A stretch of DNA of 33,221 nucleotides from an uncultured Lachnospiraceae bacterium (GTDB lineage Bacteria; Bacillota; Clostridia; Lachnospirales; Lachnospiraceae): positions 1 through 33,221 of the forward strand of contig CAJUAE010000033.1 of the NCBI GenBank assembly GCA_910583965.1. The letters are read 5' to 3'. The notes beneath the pieces were generated by a model. That model searched no databases. It was not told where the DNA came from and was given only the letters and a program-made list of their open reading frames with translations. Of this stretch, positions 31,439-33,221 are shown piece after piece (position 1 is the first letter of the stretch; the number at the start of each line of letters is the position of its first letter). The translations under genes and the position numbers were made by a program.

Positions 31439-31930
31439 ATGAACATGATAGCGGCTGTGGATAACAATTGGGCAATTGGATGGCAAAATAGCCTATTGGT
31501 GCGCATTCCAAGGGACCAGAAACAGTTTCGGGAGATAACAGAGGGAAAGGTGGTTGTGTTTGGCAGAAAAACATTAGAAACTTTTCCGCAGAAACAGCCC
31601 TTAAAAAATCGTGTGAATATTATTTTGTCGCGGGACAGACAGTATCAGGTGAAAGATGCTGTAGTTGTCTATTCTGTTGAGATGCTCTTGAAAGAATTAA
31701 AAAAGTATGATGACAGAGAAGTTTATGTGGCAGGGGGAGCGAGCGTGTATGAACAGCTTCTTCCCTACTGTGACACAGCTTATATCACAAAAATAGATTA
31801 TGCATATCAAGCAGATGTATATTTTCCACGGCTTGATAAGATGTCGGAATGGAAATTAGTACAAGAAAGCGAAGAACAGACTTATTTTGATCTGACATAT
31901 TATTTTCAGAAATATGTACAGAAATGTTGA
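31439..31930 (+). CDS. folA: Dihydrofolate reductase
   Basis: Reduces dihydrofolate to tetrahydrofolate with NADPH. ATG 31439 is chosen (GGGGGA six bases upstream, and MNMIAAVDNNWAIG is the family start); the upstream in-frame ATG at 31406 covers the hairpin and is unlikely. 163 residues, the normal size. IPRDQKQF contains the catalytic acid D26; VVVFGRKTLETFP binds NADPH; VNIILSRD and VYVAGGASVYEQLLP (GGxxxY) complete the site. AYITKIDYAYQADVYFP is the conserved C-terminal strand. No thymidylate synthase gene is next to it. Confidence 0.95.
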   Translation: MNMIAAVDNNWAIGWQNSLLVRIPRDQKQFREITEGKVVVFGRKTLETFPQKQPLKNRVNIILSRDRQYQVKDAVVVYSVEMLLKELKKYDDREVYVAGGASVYEQLLPYCDTAYITKIDYAYQADVYFPRLDKMSEWKLVQESEEQTYFDLTYYFQKYVQKC

Positions 31931-32075
31931 CTTTTGTACTTTGTCGTATAATAATAAAAAATTAAGAAGTACAAGCAATTTTGCATATTATTTCTGGCCT
32001 CTCGGAATCGTTTTGCACTTGATGTTACAAAAGATTTGGAGAGACTATTTCTATGAGTAGGAGGAGCGTGTGAAA

Positions 32076-33098
32076 ATGGAGAAAAAAGATTTGGATTGGT
32101 CTGGTCTTGATTTTGGTTATAGACAGACTGAAAAAAGGTATGTAACAAACTTTAAGAACGATGCATGGGATGAGGGTGGTCTTACAGAGGACGCCAATAT
32201 TGTTTTAAATGAATGTGCTGGAGTTTTGCAGTATGCACAAACATGCTTTGAGGGTTTAAAGGCATATACAACACAAGACGGAAAAATAGTTGTGTTTCGA
32301 CCAGATTTAAATGAACAACGTATGCATGATAGTTGTTTGCGCCTTGAGATGCCACCACTTCCAGAAGGGCGTTTTGTGGAGGGTGTGAAACAGGTAGTCA
32401 GAGCAAATGAGGCTTATGTACCTCCCTATGGTTCTGGGGCAACTCTTTATGTAAGACCATACATGTTTGGTACAAATCCTGTAATTGGCGTAAAACCAGC
32501 CAGCGAATATCAGTTCCGAATTTTTACAACTCCGGTAGGACCTTATTTTAAGGGGGGTGCGAAACCTTTAACAATCAGAGTAAGTGATTTTGACAGGGCG
32601 GCACCAAATGGAACCGGACATATTAAAGCTGGTTTAAATTACGCGATGAGTCTACATGCGATTGTAACTGCGCATCAGGACGGGTTTGATGAAAATATGT
32701 ATCTTGATCCAGCAACGCGCACTAAGGTTGAGGAGACAGGTGGTGCAAACTTTCTCTTTGTGACGAAGGATAAAAAGGTTATCACACCGAAGTCAAGCAG
32801 CATTCTGCCATCAATCACACGGCGCTCTTTGATGGTGGTTGCGAAGGAGTATCTTGGTTTGGAAGTTGAGGAGCGGGAAGTTTTCTTTGACGAAGTGAAG
32901 GATTTTGCGGAGTGTGGACTTTGTGGAACCGCTGCGGTAATTTCTCCTGTAGGAAAAATTGTAAATAAAGAGGATGAAATTTGTCTGCCATCAGGTATGC
33001 ATGAGATGGGACCTATTACCAAAAAGCTTTATGATACATTGACAGGTATCCAGATGGGACGTATAGATGCACCTGCAGGGTGGATTGTAGAAGTATAA
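32076..33098 (+). CDS. ilvE: Branched-chain amino acid aminotransferase
   Basis: PLP enzyme (fold type IV) for the last step of leucine, isoleucine and valine synthesis and the first of their breakdown. ATG 32076 is nine bases after AGGAGGAG; GTG 32070 would be only three bases from it. 340 residues, fitting the class II (eukaryote-like/BCAT-2) type. Motifs: QTCFEGLKAY, RPDLNEQRMHDSC, VRPYMFGTNP, GTGHIKAGLNYAMSL with PLP lysine K184, and EETGGANFLFV. The C-terminal CGTAAVISPVGKI is also typical. Upstream (31927-31952) TTGACT and TATAAT occur but only 14 bases apart. A terminator follows. Confidence 0.95.
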   Translation: MEKKDLDWSGLDFGYRQTEKRYVTNFKNDAWDEGGLTEDANIVLNECAGVLQYAQTCFEGLKAYTTQDGKIVVFRPDLNEQRMHDSCLRLEMPPLPEGRFVEGVKQVVRANEAYVPPYGSGATLYVRPYMFGTNPVIGVKPASEYQFRIFTTPVGPYFKGGAKPLTIRVSDFDRAAPNGTGHIKAGLNYAMSLHAIVTAHQDGFDENMYLDPATRTKVEETGGANFLFVTKDKKVITPKSSSILPSITRRSLMVVAKEYLGLEVEEREVFFDEVKDFAECGLCGTAAVISPVGKIVNKEDEICLPSGMHEMGPITKKLYDTLTGIQMGRIDAPAGWIVEV

Positions 33099-33119
33099 TA
33101 ATTGTAGAAATTTTTAAAA

Positions 33120-33152
33120 AAGTAGGGGAATCATGATTCTCCTACTTGTTTT
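33120..33152 (+). terminator. Intrinsic terminator of ilvE
   Basis: AAGTAGGGGAATCA (33120-33133) pairs with TGATTCTCCTACTT (33134-33147) with one G-T pair, then GTTTTT. The arms resemble those of module Z (AAGTAGG), so Z-like sequence may have been recruited as a terminator or the reverse. Confidence 0.85.
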
Positions 33153-33221
33153 TATGCACACGGGCGCCCAAGTGAAATTTGTCATCAAACCGATTTATCG
33201 GTTCGCTGACAGGTGCCCGGC
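33153..33221 (+). repeat. Terminator-linked hairpin repeat, module Y, cut by window end (site F)
   Basis: It begins ATGCACAC after the T-run, then Y (33162-33218): GGGCGCC/GGTGCCC outer arms, inner AACCGATTTATCGGTT, with the whole core nearly identical to 17586-17642. The last bases CCGGC agree with the start of the GCGCG spacer, so a Z module is expected just beyond the window. Confidence 0.85.

Overview
The window looks like a chromosomal stretch of a low-GC, spore-forming, motile anaerobe of the Clostridia, most likely a gut Lachnospiraceae. The grounds are the AT-rich sequence, strong AGGAGG ribosome sites, a canonical spoIIAA-spoIIAB-sigF operon, a FapA (DUF342) protein, a chemotaxis receptor remnant, a maltodextrin-type ABC operon with a GH13 lipoprotein, and GHKL/LytTR signalling. 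The genus is inference; no rRNA or tRNA gene was seen.

Layout. 1-5027: a chemotaxis receptor lacking its 5' part, then a damaged sugar ABC operon. Its first reading frame joins the start of a solute-binding lipoprotein to the C-terminal end of a MalF-type permease; an intact MalG permease, a 51-residue membrane protein and a GH13 lipoprotein follow. 5326-9914: a secreted Ig/InlB-like protein (minus), a histidine phosphatase with a small partner, and an unusual SH3b membrane protein (minus) with pentapeptide repeats outside and decapeptide acidic/tyrosine repeats predicted inside. 10049-17523: valS, fapA, folC, a 50-residue protein and a zinc-ribbon/TPR membrane protein. 17775-20309: spoIIA operon and a hypothetical protein. 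20361-24135: trkAH potassium uptake and a convergent PHP-domain protein. 24292-29562: an Orn/Lys/Arg decarboxylase-family enzyme, ferritin, a LytTR/GHKL two-component system and a DtxR-type regulator. 29785-33098: a beta-CASP nuclease, dihydrofolate reductase and a branched-chain aminotransferase.

The most interesting structure is between genes. A modular family of hairpin repeats occurs at six places, each time directly after the T-run of an intrinsic terminator. It has two alternative first modules (X or Y), a second module (Z, arms CGAGTAGG...CCTACTCG) and a linker ATTGCRC, sometimes repeated in tandem. The stems vary in a compensatory way between copies, pointing to selection on structure. 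Two other small dispersed repeats and a 187-bp MITE-like element with 18-bp inverted ends and a perfect 8-bp target duplication are also present.

Two lesions (receptor and malE-malF) lie within 2 kb of each other, so the sugar uptake/taxis region appears to be decaying, while the GH13 gene and its probable LacI-type operator remain. Ferritin and a DtxR-type regulator suggest a small metal-homeostasis neighbourhood; FolC and DHFR are both folate genes but sit far apart.
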